The notes under the pieces were generated by a model. It worked only from the letters and a program-made list of their open reading frames with translations. It was not told where the DNA came from and did no database searches. Of a DNA stretch of 64,000 nt, positions 17,401 to 26,188 are shown piece after piece (position 1 is the stretch's first letter; every line of letters starts with the position of its first letter). Source of the stretch: Krasilnikoviella flava (GTDB lineage: Bacteria; Actinomycetota; Actinomycetes; Actinomycetales; Cellulomonadaceae); contig NZ_FUZQ01000004.1 in assembly GCF_900167525.1 (NCBI RefSeq), forward strand, positions 118,737 to 182,736, read 5' to 3'. The position numbers and the translations under genes are program-made.

Positions 17401-18896
17401 AAGACGAACGCTTTCGTTCCGTATACGCCCGATGAGATGCGGGAGTCCGCGACATCCTGGGTGCGAGGGAGCAGCATTGACGCCTGGATGGTCGTCGACA
17501 GTACGGATGCCCCGCTCGTGGGATCGCTGCGGACAGCGAGCAGGTACTCGGCCCCTTCGTACTCGAGCTCGGCAGGTTCCGGAGTAATGCTCGTGACCTG
17601 GTCGTCAGGAACGCCGGTGAGGTCCGCCACATGCCGAACAGGGTTCGAGAGCGTTGCGGAGAGTCCGACGAACGTCACCGGGGCCTGAAGGCTGTGATGC
17701 CAGCGACGCAGGACCATCGCTGCTTGGGCACCAGTGGTTCCGTCGTAGGTGTGGATCTCGTCGAGGAGCATCATCCGGGGCTTCTGGTGCTCGGCGGCTC
17801 CTACACCCAAGGGTCGGGACAGGTTCAGGTCCGAAAGGCCACGGTTGAGCATCTCGGTCGTGACGAATAAGACGTCGGGCGGCGTCTTCTGCATGCTCTG
17901 GCGGGTGAGGACGATCTGTTCGGGGCCGAAGACGCGCTTGCAGGAACTGCAGGTTAGGCGCTCGACACCCTTGTCGATGTCCGCGTTCTCCCAAACCAGT
18001 TCGCCACCGCACTCGGCGTGGCCGTCGCCGGGACACCACATCTGCGGTGACGCCAACCCGTTCGGGCGCTTGCTCCAACCGCGGTAGGGCTTGCGCACAT
18101 CCCTGGCAGTAGTGGGGGTGCTGCCGTATAGCGCGCCGATCGTCAAGGGGCGACCCACCTGCGTGGTCCACATTCCGTCCAGGCGGCGCGCGTGGGCGAA
18201 TGCGGTCCCGAGTTGGTCCTTGAGGAGTTCCGTGCGGGGGTAGACAGCGAGCGCTCGCGTCCAAGCGGAGGGGTCGCGGATGCTAGCGAGGTACGCGAAA
18301 GCCGGCAGGTAGAAGGCATTGGTCTTCCCGCTACCGGTGCCCGCGCCGACGACCGTAGCCGTGGTGGTACGGGCTTCAAGGGCCGTGAGGATCTGACGCG
18401 TCGCACGCACCTGGAATCCGCTGAGAAGGTCGTGGTTGGTGCCGCGCAAGGTCATCACCTCGAGGACCCCGCGGTAGGCGGACGCTGACGGTCCCTCCAA
18501 CCCCTCAAGCGGCGAGTCCCAGTGATGGTTGCGCTTTGGGTAGAACCGCGGGCGTCGCGCATACCGAAAATCGGACACCAGGTTCGTGCCCGACCGCCAA
18601 TTCTGTCCCGGGAAGGTTTGCTTGAGGCGAGCCAGCAGTCGAACCGTCTCGCCATTGCGCGTGCGCCACCGTGCCGGCGACGCGCTCGAGTCATGCACAA
18701 TCAGGCCACGCGACGACATTTCCTCGATCAGGTCGTCCGCTTCGAGGTCCCATACCTGGGACCGCACCAACTCATCCGCGACTTCGTGGCGCAGTTCGTC
18801 GGTGCTGAAGCCACCGTCGACGACGCCCCAGCACAGTAGTGGGTCCTCCAAGGCCTCGAGACGGTCGAGGATCCTCAAAACCAGTTCGGTGCTCAT
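14403..18896 (-). CDS. dpdJ: Dpd helicase DpdJ
   Basis: A 1497-residue superfamily 2 helicase starting at ATG 18896 (ATGA overlap with dpdI). Walker A is GAGTGSGKT at 184-192 and the DExH box is LLDEIHTYDG (DEIH at 379-382), followed by VGLSATL. The second helicase lobe has VATASLEVGFDDPDVGVVI and RKGRAGRK. A zinc-ribbon-like insertion with Cys288, Cys296, Cys316 and Cys319 sits between Walker A and the DEIH box. About 700 residues of C-terminal sequence have no motif I know. It presumably drives DNA unwinding or translocation during restriction. Confidence 0.85.
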   Translation of the reverse strand: MSTELVLRILDRLEALEDPLLCWGVVDGGFSTDELRHEVADELVRSQVWDLEADDLIEEMSSRGLIVHDSSASPARWRTRNGETVRLLARLKQTFPGQNWRSGTNLVSDFRYARRPRFYPKRNHHWDSPLEGLEGPSASAYRGVLEVMTLRGTNHDLLSGFQVRATRQILTALEARTTTATVVGAGTGSGKTNAFYLPAFAYLASIRDPSAWTRALAVYPRTELLKDQLGTAFAHARRLDGMWTTQVGRPLTIGALYGSTPTTARDVRKPYRGWSKRPNGLASPQMWCPGDGHAECGGELVWENADIDKGVERLTCSSCKRVFGPEQIVLTRQSMQKTPPDVLFVTTEMLNRGLSDLNLSRPLGVGAAEHQKPRMMLLDEIHTYDGTTGAQAAMVLRRWHHSLQAPVTFVGLSATLSNPVRHVADLTGVPDDQVTSITPEPAELEYEGAEYLLAVRSDPTSGASVLSTTIQASMLLPRTQDVADSRISSGVYGTKAFVFTDDLDVTNRLFSYLLDAEGQRYAKGRTNSVKPPLAALRSAPTGGDTTLQRRAGQLWDLPIAIGHRFTARGEGLRVSRTTSQDSGVSADSQLIVATASLEVGFDDPDVGVVIQHKAPRGVAAFLQRKGRAGRKRTMRPYTAVILSDYGRDRATYEAWDALFDPVLPELVLPIRNRAVLRMQATIAMVDWLTDQLRRQGVPKTTAAWSALAKQPTGDFAKAGRETQVKAAEILEEVLRRPERQRSLHTWVQGALGLTAAETNEVLWHPPRPLLLAAIPTLRRRLLYDWAVAGTTAVRRFADRMGGNPLPDFFPMNLFSELALPETQVSLPPQLDWEKDRELQPMALGQMLREYAPGRVSRRFATRNLEHRHWIPIPLEDSEPTLELTTFLPVFGVEESCTVEVDGQPIVTTVVRPDEVLVTLPPDDIKDSSNATMQWRSQFAETGSGMAIRMPMADAVGRHIKDARFFLHAQNAHVNVHRAALSADATLTMSDGSERRALSSFTLNGERAALGSAFDVDGLRLQLSLPSEIAIPDHLMPGLRSAWFRHVLTTDGQLLRHLNRFRLDWLYQCLEAMLLTTAVRDQVSLADAYGSVHKSLDRNLDETLDAMFRSSDVAESDTGTMTKLGARLKAALREPEIVTRLDALAPQYWEPDQEPFLRWVRQRALSTIGHAVLAAARQICPEHDPESVIVDVEPGFDPAGNSRRDEVWLSESSVGGGGFIEALAARVRPDPRRFLRLVVRAVQPSTDELVDVHLQRVIGLINTDAAWTTLVNDFRSASTQTDRVAALAQLRGALRQSGIYGAEQSVVTSLASRVMRPGSTAATDKTLFAVTNGWKAEEQRLGVEIPARTWAYLMRGRSDLDSGLVLAGGATERQRMDAIQSLLWPRGWQVAADRLYAWNPFAENPAATPGVLRALATDGESPRAVRDASRVRDELARRGSVQVLATPDEAPHLATLLVDLSTEPVVTEFLKVYPRVAEIDHRPNGDVIVAIELAEVSE

Positions 18897-19603
18897 CGCA
18901 GATGCACCTGGAAGCGATCGATAACACCGAGACTCCGCAGCCTCTCGAGGCGATCGGGCGTGAACCACGCAAGCGGCACGCCGGACGGTTCCTGTGACCC
19001 GACGATTCCCTTCGCGATGTCGGCGTCAACGACCTCACCGAGGCGCTTGCCGCAGCGACGGATGGCTTCGATCGCCTCTCGAAACCGCTGGACCGCACCC
19101 AGCGAGGGAATTCGTGTGGTGCTCGCAATGAGCAACCGTGCCTGAGCGGTCTCGAGTTCCTTGCGGATGTCCTCGACGTCGACGCCGCCGCGGGCCAAGG
19201 TGTCCACGAGGTCGCGGTTGACGGGCGGCGGTTGCTGGCTCCTGAACTCGTGCCATGCGTCCGCAACGAGCGATTCAATGGCGGCGACTTGGGCTACCGC
19301 AGAGCGAACCTGGATCTTGGTCGTCTGCAGGTTGTGATCGACCCCGACGCTGGGAAGCTCGGTTGCGAGCGCGCGAAGGCCCGCGGTGAACAGCGTGATC
19401 TCCTGCGCGAGTCCCGGAGGAAGGCCGACGTCGAGGTTTCTCACCTCGGCTAGCCCGATCCTCAGGTCGGGAAGCTTGGAGAGCAGTGGCTCGAGTTGGT
19501 CGGCAAGTTCCACGAACTCGCCCGTGCGCATTTTGACCTTGTGCTCGTCGTTCGCCACCTCGGCGCTCGCCCGAAGGCCCTGGATTGTGCTTCGCAACGT
19601 CAT
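18893..19603 (-). CDS. dpdI: Dpd system protein DpdI
   Basis: A 236-residue, mostly helical protein (long heptad-like stretches such as ELADQLEPLLSKLPDLRI) with no catalytic motif I recognise. It is called DpdI by its conserved place between dpdH and dpdJ and its size. It overlaps dpdH and dpdJ by four bases each (ATGA), so it is translated with them and probably makes a complex. No signal peptide or membrane segment is visible. Confidence 0.65.
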   Translation of the reverse strand: MTLRSTIQGLRASAEVANDEHKVKMRTGEFVELADQLEPLLSKLPDLRIGLAEVRNLDVGLPPGLAQEITLFTAGLRALATELPSVGVDHNLQTTKIQVRSAVAQVAAIESLVADAWHEFRSQQPPPVNRDLVDTLARGGVDVEDIRKELETAQARLLIASTTRIPSLGAVQRFREAIEAIRRCGKRLGEVVDADIAKGIVGSQEPSGVPLAWFTPDRLERLRSLGVIDRFQVHLR

Positions 19604-22600
19604 GCGATGTCCTCAGCGGTTGGTGCCGTCGGGAGAAGGCCAGCGATGGAGTCGGCTGCCGCGTTCAGGTTCCCTACGAGCCGGTCGCGGCCCACGGCGT
19701 ACTCGGCCTGCACGCTCGTTGTCCCACCCTGCCCAAGGCTTGATTGCAGCAACGCGACGGCCCTTGTCGCGCCGTCCAGCCAGGTCCTGACGCGCTGAGC
19801 GGCCTCAAACCAGTCACCGTTGAGGACTTGGAGGCGTTCAACGCCACTGAGGTCATCCCACCTGCTCAGATCCGCGAACGCCTCGTCGACCCTGCGCTGG
19901 TCCCCTTGCTTCAGGGCCCTTGCCGCAACCCGCAGGGCCTCGGGGCTGATTCCCCCAGGCAATCCACCTGCTGCCGATCGCTCGTTGACGAGCACCAGGA
20001 GTTCGGCTGCGACGTCCTTGATGTCGCCGCCAAGATCAGCGAGGTCGGGGACGAGCGCCTGCGCCTCCTGCCACTGCGGTTCGAGCGACGTCAACCGGTT
20101 GCCCAGTGTCGCGACCGAGGTCTTGATTAGATCGGGAGTCGAGTCCGGCCATTGTGCCGCAGTTGTGCCGGCTCGAATCGCCTTAGCCAACTTCGTGACG
20201 TTCAGCGCCAGGGGATCGCCCGCGCCCTGCGTGTACGACGCGTGACGAAGGAGTCGTTGCTGCAGTTGTGCGCGGCCCACACGAGTGGGCGCGCCGTCGA
20301 GAATGTAGTTGTGAAGCGACTGCAGTTGAGGCCTGGCCACCGCATCTACACGCGGTGGGCCCGGGGCGAACAACGCCCTGATTTTACTAGCCGTGTCCGT
20401 CTTGTACGCGTCGGCGATGCCCAGCGCTCGCGACGCCTCAAGAAGCGCACTAGCTAGAAGCGCCAGTTCGTGGTCGTCCTCCGCGCTCGATGACGGGAGC
20501 AGCTTCGCCGCGACGATCCGGGCCCACTCGCCAACCGCTTCTTCCGCGACTCGCTGCAGTGCCTCACCATCCGGCACGCCTGCCCAGGAGCCCTTCTGGT
20601 TCGCCCAGGCGAGAGCTCTGAGCGCACGCATGTCGCGTTGGTTCGAGCGGTCGATGGGCAAGACAGCGGCCGCGGCTGCAAGGTTCGCTTGGTTGAGTTC
20701 GACGGACTTGGCCTCAAAACCAGGGGCCAGTGCCTTCTCATTCCGCCAAAGGTTCTCGCCTCCGTACCCATCCTCGAGGTTGAGCCGCGGTCGGACCGCT
20801 GAGAATATGATATTGCGCAGTTCGTTGAGGTCGCCCTGGAGAATGTTCTGCGTGGCAATCCAACGGTCAATGGCCTTGACGAGGCGAGGCTCTGGCGCAG
20901 GCGATTGCGGAGATGGCGTCGGCAACGGCGGCCGGGCCTGCGCGGACCGCGTTGTCGGGTCCCGTTCGGGTTCGAGGGAAGGAACCGGAACGGGCGCAGG
21001 CTCGCTCCTGCGGGTCAGTCCCTCGACCGGCGGCACGCCAAAAGCGTCATGTATCGGCGACGCGAGGTTCTCCGCCCCGGTGCCGGTGCCCCAGAACTTG
21101 ACTAGGCGCACGCGGCGCTCGCTCAGTTCGTCGTCACCGGGGGAGCGGAGTTTGAACTGCTCCTCGATGCTGGTCAGGCGGTCCTCGACTCCCGCCCGGA
21201 AATCGTCGGCAAAACCTTCGCTCGGGAAACGGCCGTTCTCGATTTCCGCATTATCGCGGCTCAGAACCGGTCGAATGACGCGTGTGAGCACGTTTCGGGC
21301 TACGAAGCCCCCATTGGCGGATTGGCTCGCAATCGCACGCTCAAGGGCAGGGCCATTGAAGGGGAAAAGTCCGTACCCGTCGACCTGGCCGAATGCCTGA
21401 TGGCAGGCGGCATTGACAGGGCACTGTTCGCACGCGTTGACCAGTTCGTCCCCCTGCGTGTGAGCCTTGTCCAATGTCGACGCGCCGACTCGAACCGCAT
21501 TGAGGTAGCGGCTCGCAAACCCTCTTGGGTCAAAGGCCGACGCACTGCCTTCGGGGAGATCGAGGTCGAACACCTGGTAGGTTCGGGTGTAGACAGTCTC
21601 GGGCATCTGGTTGACGAAGTAACCCGTTGTCACCGCCATCACGACGCGCATCGGGCAGAGTTGCTGGGTCTCCGTGGAGATCAGGGTAATCGCGTCGATG
21701 AGACCGCCCTGGATCCCCTGGAAGATTGAGAAGTCCTCGATGAGGACCAGCAACTCGAGGCCCTGCTGCTCCATCTCGACGCGTACGTCGGTCAGGATCT
21801 GCTTGAGGTCGTCACCTCCGAGACCGAATACCTCGCTCACGGACGGTCCGAGTTGCTCGTTGATCATCTTCGCCGCGAGTTCGCGGAGGCTGGGTTCGCT
21901 GGTCAAGGCCCCGGCGACCTCTCGGGCCGCGTGGCCGGCACGAGCGACGTCATCGACTGAGAGGTTCAGGTCGTCCGCAGTGAAGCCGAAGGCATCCTCC
22001 TTGTCGCCGTCCCCCTTGCCGGATAGTTTCTCTCGCACAAGTCGGGCGATGGGGCCGTGCTCCGTCAAGAGCCGGCTCCGGAAGACGTCGTCGCCGAATA
22101 GTGCGGGGAGTCCTTCCGGCGAAGCAAGGTACTGGCGAAGTTCTATCTCCTCGGCCGTACCTTCGCTTCGCGACCCGCGCGTCTCGATGTTGACTGCTAG
22201 GGCCGCGCGCAGTTTGAGTTGAGCGGTCTTTTCATCGGCCGCGGCATCGACTGCCGTCGCTACCTTCACACGGAGTTCGTCCGCCCGCGGACCGCTTGCA
22301 TGCTCCAGGATCAGTTCAAGGATGCCACGCAGAGACATCCGGTGCTTCGGAACGAAGATCAGCCTCGTGGACGGCTTCGTCTCGAGGTTCGCACGCAGCC
22401 AGCGCACCAGGTGCGACTTTCCCGTCCCAGACTTGCCCAAGATGGGGATGATGGGCTGGTCGGCCGGCTGGTCTTGGACGGCACGAAGGAGGGCCCGCTC
22501 ATCGACGACCATGCCGCCCCGGACGTTCTCCACCTGGTCGCGCTGCGTGATCGGGATGGTGCTGTGCGTAGCAAGGAAGACGCCGACGGACGTGCTCTCC

Positions 22601-22674
22601 GCCTCGACAGGGATGATGGCAGAGGCCTCGCCGGCGTCCCAACAGGTTGCCGGCAGCGTTCCGCGCCAACTCAT
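19600..22674 (-). CDS. dpdH: Dpd ATPase DpdH
   Basis: A 1024-residue P-loop ATPase. Walker A is GKSGTGKS at 80-87 and Walker B is LLVLIEDF at 308-315. A Cys415-x2-Cys418-x5-Cys424 cluster (CEQCPVNAAC) may bind zinc or an Fe-S cluster. A Pro/Ser-rich linker near residue 570-600 separates this from a helical C-terminal half. The opening MSWRGTLPATCW and the layout fit DpdH. It is coupled to dpdG and dpdI by ATGA overlaps. The cellular role is inferred to be in restriction of unmodified DNA. Confidence 0.85.
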   Translation of the reverse strand: MSWRGTLPATCWDAGEASAIIPVEAESTSVGVFLATHSTIPITQRDQVENVRGGMVVDERALLRAVQDQPADQPIIPILGKSGTGKSHLVRWLRANLETKPSTRLIFVPKHRMSLRGILELILEHASGPRADELRVKVATAVDAAADEKTAQLKLRAALAVNIETRGSRSEGTAEEIELRQYLASPEGLPALFGDDVFRSRLLTEHGPIARLVREKLSGKGDGDKEDAFGFTADDLNLSVDDVARAGHAAREVAGALTSEPSLRELAAKMINEQLGPSVSEVFGLGGDDLKQILTDVRVEMEQQGLELLVLIEDFSIFQGIQGGLIDAITLISTETQQLCPMRVVMAVTTGYFVNQMPETVYTRTYQVFDLDLPEGSASAFDPRGFASRYLNAVRVGASTLDKAHTQGDELVNACEQCPVNAACHQAFGQVDGYGLFPFNGPALERAIASQSANGGFVARNVLTRVIRPVLSRDNAEIENGRFPSEGFADDFRAGVEDRLTSIEEQFKLRSPGDDELSERRVRLVKFWGTGTGAENLASPIHDAFGVPPVEGLTRRSEPAPVPVPSLEPERDPTTRSAQARPPLPTPSPQSPAPEPRLVKAIDRWIATQNILQGDLNELRNIIFSAVRPRLNLEDGYGGENLWRNEKALAPGFEAKSVELNQANLAAAAAVLPIDRSNQRDMRALRALAWANQKGSWAGVPDGEALQRVAEEAVGEWARIVAAKLLPSSSAEDDHELALLASALLEASRALGIADAYKTDTASKIRALFAPGPPRVDAVARPQLQSLHNYILDGAPTRVGRAQLQQRLLRHASYTQGAGDPLALNVTKLAKAIRAGTTAAQWPDSTPDLIKTSVATLGNRLTSLEPQWQEAQALVPDLADLGGDIKDVAAELLVLVNERSAAGGLPGGISPEALRVAARALKQGDQRRVDEAFADLSRWDDLSGVERLQVLNGDWFEAAQRVRTWLDGATRAVALLQSSLGQGGTTSVQAEYAVGRDRLVGNLNAAADSIAGLLPTAPTAEDIA

Positions 22675-23591
22675 TTCTTGCCCCCTTGCTTCACGATCAC
22701 GTGCGTCTGGCGTGTCGCATCGGAACGGGAGAGGCGAATGCCTTCCGCGTCGGGCAGCGTCTCGAACTGCAGTCGCCCTTGGTCCTCGAGGATGCGCAGT
22801 GACTGGCCCACGGAACTGTCCGCGCAGTCTTCGGTCACACCGGGGTCAGGGTCGCTGCCGAGGACGGAGACGAGCCCCGAGCGCAATGACCCGCCATGGA
22901 GCACCGGCACAGCCCGGCCGAGACTCACCAGGAAGTCGTGCACCGAGTACCGATCCGCGGGAACGCGCGATACCGCGTCCGCGACCGCAACGACGGGCAA
23001 TGGCACAATGCCGTTCTTGTCTTTCATCATTGAGGTCGTGGCGAGTCCTAGTGCCAGCGCCCATCGGACGTTTGCCAACCATCGTGTGTCGTTGGTGATC
23101 GCCCATGACGCGTTGCTGCCAGTAAGGAACTGTTGAGCCTGAAGGGTCTGCACGTTGTCCGTCCACGACAACGGCTGGCCAAGCGCATCCTGCGCGAGCA
23201 CCCACGTCAGCGCACGGTTCAGGTCCCGCGCACCGCTCGTGTGTCCCTCGCCTGGCTGACCGGCCCACACGTCACCGTCCCGACGCAGATCAAAGACATG
23301 CTCCTGGAGCACCCGACGGAACTGTGCTCTGTCGAAGGGAACCTTGGTGCTGGGAAGGCGATCACCGAGCTGAAGCGTGCCGTCGCCGGCGGTTTTGAGG
23401 ACGTTGATGGCGCGGAGCGACGAGATCGTGTTGAGCAGTCCACCGCTCGCTTGAGCGCCCTGGTTTAGGCCCTCGGGCTTGAACGTCGCAAGCAGTTCGT
23501 CCTCGGTGGGAGCGCGTCGTGCTTCCAGGAGGTGGTTGACGATTGCGCGGCCCAGACCGGGAAGCGTGCGGGGTGGATTGAGTACTGCCAC
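22671..23591 (-). CDS. dpdG: Dpd system protein DpdG
   Basis: A 306-residue protein starting at GTG (23589-23591), whose first base overlaps the dpdF stop TAG. No enzyme motif is visible; the N-terminus has winged-helix character (LPGLGRAIVNHLLEARRAPT, then LLNTISSLRAINVL). Size and position between dpdF and dpdH match DpdG. It ends with a basic tail and is coupled to dpdH by an ATGA overlap. Function is not known. Confidence 0.7.
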   Translation of the reverse strand: MAVLNPPRTLPGLGRAIVNHLLEARRAPTEDELLATFKPEGLNQGAQASGGLLNTISSLRAINVLKTAGDGTLQLGDRLPSTKVPFDRAQFRRVLQEHVFDLRRDGDVWAGQPGEGHTSGARDLNRALTWVLAQDALGQPLSWTDNVQTLQAQQFLTGSNASWAITNDTRWLANVRWALALGLATTSMMKDKNGIVPLPVVAVADAVSRVPADRYSVHDFLVSLGRAVPVLHGGSLRSGLVSVLGSDPDPGVTEDCADSSVGQSLRILEDQGRLQFETLPDAEGIRLSRSDATRQTHVIVKQGGKK

Positions 23592-26188
23592 TACAGACTC
23601 CTCAGGAAGTACGACAGAGACCAGTGAGGGACGCGGATGTTCTTGACGGCCTGATCTGGGTACTCGGGATCGGGAGTCCCCTCCGGGACGACCACGATCC
23701 GGAGTGCTCCTTTCTCACCGCGCAGCCAGGTCAGTCGTGGCGGATCCGCGGGGTCCAGAAGGATGAGCGTAGGAACCGAGATCGGTGTTGGCGGTCTCGC
23801 CACGATGGGATCCAGGGTCACCAATCCCTCTTGTGCGGAGCGGCTTGCGCCGATTACCGCTGGGGTTGCTGCGAGGCTTGCTGACGCGAGGATTCCCCGG
23901 ATGCCGTGAGTTACCGACTTAGTCACGAGTTCAGGAAGGTGGAGCCTCAGTCCGCCTTCGGGGTAGGTGACGACCAGAGTGCGACTCCCGTTGGACATTT
24001 CCTTTAGAGTGCTACTCACCGAACGCTGAAGGTCAGGCAGCGAAGCCTCGGAGACAGTTGGTTGCGCTGCTCGCAGTGACGGCAGTGCAGCGTGGCCTTC
24101 CGCCGGACACCCTGAACACGCTGGGGCAACGACCTGGTTGGCATGCATTGCACCGATGGCGGCGTACTCGTACTCCTCGCTAAGTACGGAACCCCAGCAC
24201 TCCTTCAGTGCAAAGAGCCTCTCGATGCGCCGCCGTGAACTCGCCTCTGCGTCCCGGATCCCCGATCGCACGGTCTCAATTGCCTGACTCACCGTGGACT
24301 CAGAGACATTGCCCACGCCAGGTCGGATGCGCACGGTCGCCAGTTTCGCGTACTCGGTCCATGCGGTCTCAAGGCGGGCGGTCCAACGCGCTTCCGGCTC
24401 GTCAGGCTGTCTTTCGAGAGCCGGCGGAGGCGTGTCGATGATGTCGAGGAGGCCCGCCCGTTGCAGCAGAACCAGAGTGTTGCGGTTCCAAAGTCTGTTG
24501 CTATCGGAGGCATGGGTGAGCCACGGGGGAACGGTACTGGTGTCGAGGACCATCTCCCGACGTGTGGGGTCTGCGGTACGCTGAGCGGTTCGCATGGCCT
24601 GCCATCGGCCCCAACTCTTGGCGTCGCCTAGAACCGTCGCGTTCTCGATTCGCCGACCTTCTTGCTCGTCGGTAGTACTCGGCAGCCACACTGAAAGAGC
24701 GGCGTGACCGTCGCGGCCACCACGCCCGACCTCCTGATAGAAGCGGTCAACCGACGCGGGAACGCATGCGTGGATCACGGTGCGAACGTCACTCTGGTCC
24801 ACGCCGAGGCCAAAGGCGCTCGTTCCGACGACGACGTCGATTGACGTCGGTTCCCCGTCACCTGACCAAGATCGCAGGATGCGCGACCGTTCGTCGGACT
24901 GAACGTCGCCGTGAAAGACGGCAGTGCGGCCGAAGCCTTCCTCGCGAAGGCGCGCCGCGATCTGGTCAGCTGCCTCCCTCTTTGTCGTGTAGACGATGGC
25001 CGGGCGCGGCAGGTGGCGGACGGCGTCTACGACCCGATCTAGCCGGTGGGTCTCCGCAACTGGGGGTGCCAGGAAGTACCGCAACTCACTGCGAAGGAAC
25101 GTCGACCCGACGAACAGGGAAGGGCTAGAGCCCGCGAACAACTCGTCGTTCAGGAGAAGGCTCTGCGGAGAAAGGGTCGCCGTCAGCATTACGACACGAG
25201 GGGGATCGACGTCCCGCGCGCGCGCAATGTCGCGAAGTTCGGAGACCAGAGAGGCCAACACCTGGAAGTCCGGCCGAAAACTCAAGCCCCAAGAACGAAC
25301 CAGGTGTGCCTCATCCACCACGATGTGGCTGATCTGGCCTCGCGATGCCAACTGCCGCAATGCGTGGGCAAGGCCGGTCACGACAGCCTCTGGCGAGGCG
25401 AAGAGGACCTTCTGGGTGCCGTCACGGAGCCGTGTCTTGATCGCCTCTCGTTCAGACTCGGGTCGATCGCTGTAGTACGCAAGCTCCGCGGGGAGCGGTT
25501 GCTGGGCGAACCGCATTCGCGTCTGCCGCTCCTGATCGAGCGCGAGTGCAACCGTCGGAACCACGACGACCGTGACCCCCGAGTTCTTCAGCAGCCCGGG
25601 TGCAACGCCGACGAGGGATTTGCCGGTTCCCGTCGGCAATACAACGTGCACCGTGCTGTCGGGTACTGCGAGGGCTGCCGCCCGCAACGCGCTCGCCTGC
25701 GTACGCGACCGGTATGCCTCCACGCCGGCAATCGTGCCGACCGCCGGATCCACGGTGACCGCGATGTTGTGTCGCGCCGAGGTCGAGATCAGTCCGTCCG
25801 GCCCCATGAAGCTGTCAGGACTCGTGCTGGCGACGTCAACCCAGCGAGGATCGCCACGAAGCCATGGGGGTGCCCAGGCGTCTCCGAGTCCGATGCGATG
25901 TTGGTCGAGCCCGAACCGCGTCACCCGTAGGTGCGCCTTTCGCAGTGAGCCTTCTGGGACGCCGCGATCATTCAGTGAGAGCACCAGCGAGTGGTTGCCC
26001 TGGCCTGTGACGCCGCGCCGGTGTCGAAGGACTTGCCCCAGCAGAGCGCCAAGATCACCCGCTATCGCCTGACCGTCATGGCTGGAGAACCACGTGTCCA
26101 CGAGACGACGGTATGGACCGCGTAGTGTCGTCCGGTGATCTGCGGTGCTCGCGAGGGTTGCGGTCGCAAGGTCCCATTGACTCGTCAT
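23591..26188 (-). CDS. dpdF: RecQ-like DNA helicase DpdF
   Basis: An 865-residue superfamily 2 helicase. Walker A is PTGTGKS at 185-191, and the DEAH box is in a RecQ-type context, VDEAHLVRSWGLSFRPDFQ (291-309). The second lobe has FGLGVDQSDVRTVIH and YQEVGRGGRDGH, again RecQ-like. Near residue 700 a CSGCPAEGH segment may bind metal. The first 180 residues are specific to this family. It overlaps dpdE (ATGA at 26185-26188) and dpdG. It is expected to unwind target DNA in the restriction arm. Confidence 0.87.
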   Translation of the reverse strand: MTSQWDLATATLASTADHRTTLRGPYRRLVDTWFSSHDGQAIAGDLGALLGQVLRHRRGVTGQGNHSLVLSLNDRGVPEGSLRKAHLRVTRFGLDQHRIGLGDAWAPPWLRGDPRWVDVASTSPDSFMGPDGLISTSARHNIAVTVDPAVGTIAGVEAYRSRTQASALRAAALAVPDSTVHVVLPTGTGKSLVGVAPGLLKNSGVTVVVVPTVALALDQERQTRMRFAQQPLPAELAYYSDRPESEREAIKTRLRDGTQKVLFASPEAVVTGLAHALRQLASRGQISHIVVDEAHLVRSWGLSFRPDFQVLASLVSELRDIARARDVDPPRVVMLTATLSPQSLLLNDELFAGSSPSLFVGSTFLRSELRYFLAPPVAETHRLDRVVDAVRHLPRPAIVYTTKREAADQIAARLREEGFGRTAVFHGDVQSDERSRILRSWSGDGEPTSIDVVVGTSAFGLGVDQSDVRTVIHACVPASVDRFYQEVGRGGRDGHAALSVWLPSTTDEQEGRRIENATVLGDAKSWGRWQAMRTAQRTADPTRREMVLDTSTVPPWLTHASDSNRLWNRNTLVLLQRAGLLDIIDTPPPALERQPDEPEARWTARLETAWTEYAKLATVRIRPGVGNVSESTVSQAIETVRSGIRDAEASSRRRIERLFALKECWGSVLSEEYEYAAIGAMHANQVVAPACSGCPAEGHAALPSLRAAQPTVSEASLPDLQRSVSSTLKEMSNGSRTLVVTYPEGGLRLHLPELVTKSVTHGIRGILASASLAATPAVIGASRSAQEGLVTLDPIVARPPTPISVPTLILLDPADPPRLTWLRGEKGALRIVVVPEGTPDPEYPDQAVKNIRVPHWSLSYFLRSL